From Propionibacteriaceae bacterium (GTDB lineage Bacteria > Actinomycetota > Actinomycetes > Propionibacteriales > Propionibacteriaceae): a stretch of 5,128 bases of DNA. This document shows positions 4,057 to 5,128 of the stretch, one piece after another. The first letter of the stretch is position 1. Each line of letters opens with the position of its first letter. The DNA lies in contig DAIESZ010000268.1 of NCBI GenBank assembly GCA_027346035.1, forward strand, positions 1 through 5,128, read 5' to 3'. Below the pieces are notes generated by a model. That model was not told the DNA's origin. It was given only the letters and a program-made list of their open reading frames with translations, and searched no databases. The translations under genes were made by a program, and so were the position numbers.

Positions 4057-5128
4057 TCAGCGTCCCCGGACCTCCGCGTAGCGGGCCAGGGCGATCCGCC
4101 GCTCCTCGGCGTGGTCGACGATCCGCCGGGGATAGTCGTGCGCGTAGCCGCCCTCGGCCTGCCACGGCTCGTGGACCTCGGCCCCGGGCAGGTGAGCCAG
4201 CTCGGGAACCCACCGGCGCACATAGTCACCGGCTGGGTCGAAGCGCCTGCCCTGGAGCACGGGGTTGAACACCCGGAAGTAGGGCGCCGCGTCGGTACCG
4301 GTGCCGGCGACCCACTGCCAGCCGTGGTTGTTCGACGCGAGGTCGGCGTCGAGGAGATGGCCGAGGAACCAGCGGGCGCCGAGGCTCCAGTGGGTGTGCA
4401 GGTCCTTGGTGAGGAAGCTGGCGACGACCATCCGCACCCGATTGTGCATCCACCCCCTGGCGAGCAGTTGGCGCATGCCCGCATCGACGAACGGATAACC
4501 GGTGCGACCGTGCCGCCACGCCTCCACGAGGTCGGTGTCGTCCCAGTCGCTCAACGACTCCAGGCCCGGACGGAGGTCGTTCCACAGGCTGTCGGGATGG
4601 CGCACCAGCACGTCCGCGTAGAACTCCCGCCAGGCCAGCTCGGTGCGCAGCCGGTCGGCCGACGGCCCACCGCGCGCCTCGAGGTCGGCGAGCAGCGTCC
4701 GGGGGTGCACGACGCCGAACGTCAGGTACGGCGACATCCGCGAGGTGGCGTCGAGGTCGGCCCGGTCCCGCTGCGACCCGTACTCGGCGAGCGCCTCGCC
4801 GAGGAACCCGCGCCATCGGGCGAGCGCCGCGTGCTCGCCCGCCGGCGGCAGGTCGGGGATGCCGGGCTGCTCCAGCGCCGACGCCAGCCGATCCCACGCC
4901 CCCTCGGAACTCGGAACCTCGGCCGGCTCGAAGCCCGAGGGCTCCTCGGCCGGTGCCCGCCAGCCGTGTTCGCGCCAGGCCGCCGAGAAGGGGGTGAACA
5001 CCTGGAACCCCTCGCCGGCCCGGTTGAGCACCCGGCCGGGCGTCACGGCGTAGGGACTGCCGGTCTCGACCCAGGCGACCCCCTCGGACGCCAGCACCGC
5101 CCGCACCGCGGCGTCGCGCGCCGCGCCG
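4057..5128 (-). CDS. phr: Deoxyribodipyrimidine photolyase (cryptochrome/photolyase family), N-terminus beyond the window
   Basis: This flavoprotein uses blue/near-UV light to split UV-made cyclobutane pyrimidine dimers in DNA. The gene stays open to the right edge, so the antenna-binding N-terminal domain is mostly missing; a GTG at 5106 is internal. Numbering from that codon, SPYAVTPG (17-24) and VFTPFSAAW (36-44) mark the linker. The FAD domain follows with SRMSPYLTFG (122-131), ELAWREFYADVL (156-167), WRHGRTGYPFVDAGMRQL (197-214), WMHNRVRM (219-226) and SNNHGWQWVAGTGTDAAPYF (258-277). W263, W240 and probably W188 correspond to the electron-transfer triad of E. coli photolyase (W382, W359, W306). 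N260 fits the flavin-contacting Asn, and W265 a dimer-contacting Trp. The pattern is closest to class I CPD photolyases; a cryptochrome is less likely because the repair-site residues are kept. It converges with tspO; its promoter lies outside the window. Confidence 0.95.
   Translation of the reverse strand, partial: GAARDAAVRAVLASEGVAWVETGSPYAVTPGRVLNRAGEGFQVFTPFSAAWREHGWRAPAEEPSGFEPAEVPSSEGAWDRLASALEQPGIPDLPPAGEHAALARWRGFLGEALAEYGSQRDRADLDATSRMSPYLTFGVVHPRTLLADLEARGGPSADRLRTELAWREFYADVLVRHPDSLWNDLRPGLESLSDWDDTDLVEAWRHGRTGYPFVDAGMRQLLARGWMHNRVRMVVASFLTKDLHTHWSLGARWFLGHLLDADLASNNHGWQWVAGTGTDAAPYFRVFNPVLQGRRFDPAGDYVRRWVPELAHLPGAEVHEPWQAEGGYAHDYPRRIVDHAEERRIALARYAEVRGR

Overview
The window is high-GC DNA (estimated by eye at about 70%) with ATG/GTG starts, GAGGAG-type ribosome binding sites and a short A/T-rich promoter island. 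Protein style and the LPXTG-type surface anchor suggest an actinobacterium. The species cannot be fixed from the sequence. Two genes run off the edges, at the left (a CCG-domain oxidoreductase) and at the right (a photolyase).

Layout, left to right. Positions 1-249 (+) hold the 3' end of a large FAD/Fe-S oxidoreductase of the D-lactate/glycolate dehydrogenase type. It converges, across a hairpin-rich 52-bp gap, with a minus-strand pair: a DUF2177 membrane protein (1211-1648) followed by a compact fructosamine-kinase-family protein (302-1051). These two are separated by a 63-bp tandem duplication. Next is a strong hairpin terminator (1750-1784). It closes a second minus-strand unit, a START/SRPBCC-like protein (2672-3139) followed 32 bp later by a secreted DUF4397 protein with an LPATG sorting signal (1827-2639). 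The SRPBCC gene is divergent from a TspO/MBR gene (3265-3792, +). The shared 125-bp intergenic region carries two nearly identical 11-bp direct repeats. The TspO gene converges with a class I type photolyase (4057 to the right edge, -). The gap between them holds three 24-bp repeats, starting at the TspO stop codon, and a 10-bp-stem hairpin.

The photolyase, TspO, SRPBCC and DUF2177 genes together look like a light/photo-oxidative stress gene set of the kind controlled in other bacteria by the B12-dependent MerR-family photosensors LitR/CarH. The divergent promoter carries T(A/G)TACA half-sites in an 11-bp direct-repeat arrangement, as expected for that regulator family. No regulator gene is visible in the window, so the regulatory link is an inference. 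The DUF4397 surface protein, apparently co-transcribed with SRPBCC, and the fructosamine kinase (a protein deglycation enzyme) would be less expected members. All long open frames on the opposite strands look like GC-rich shadows of these genes.
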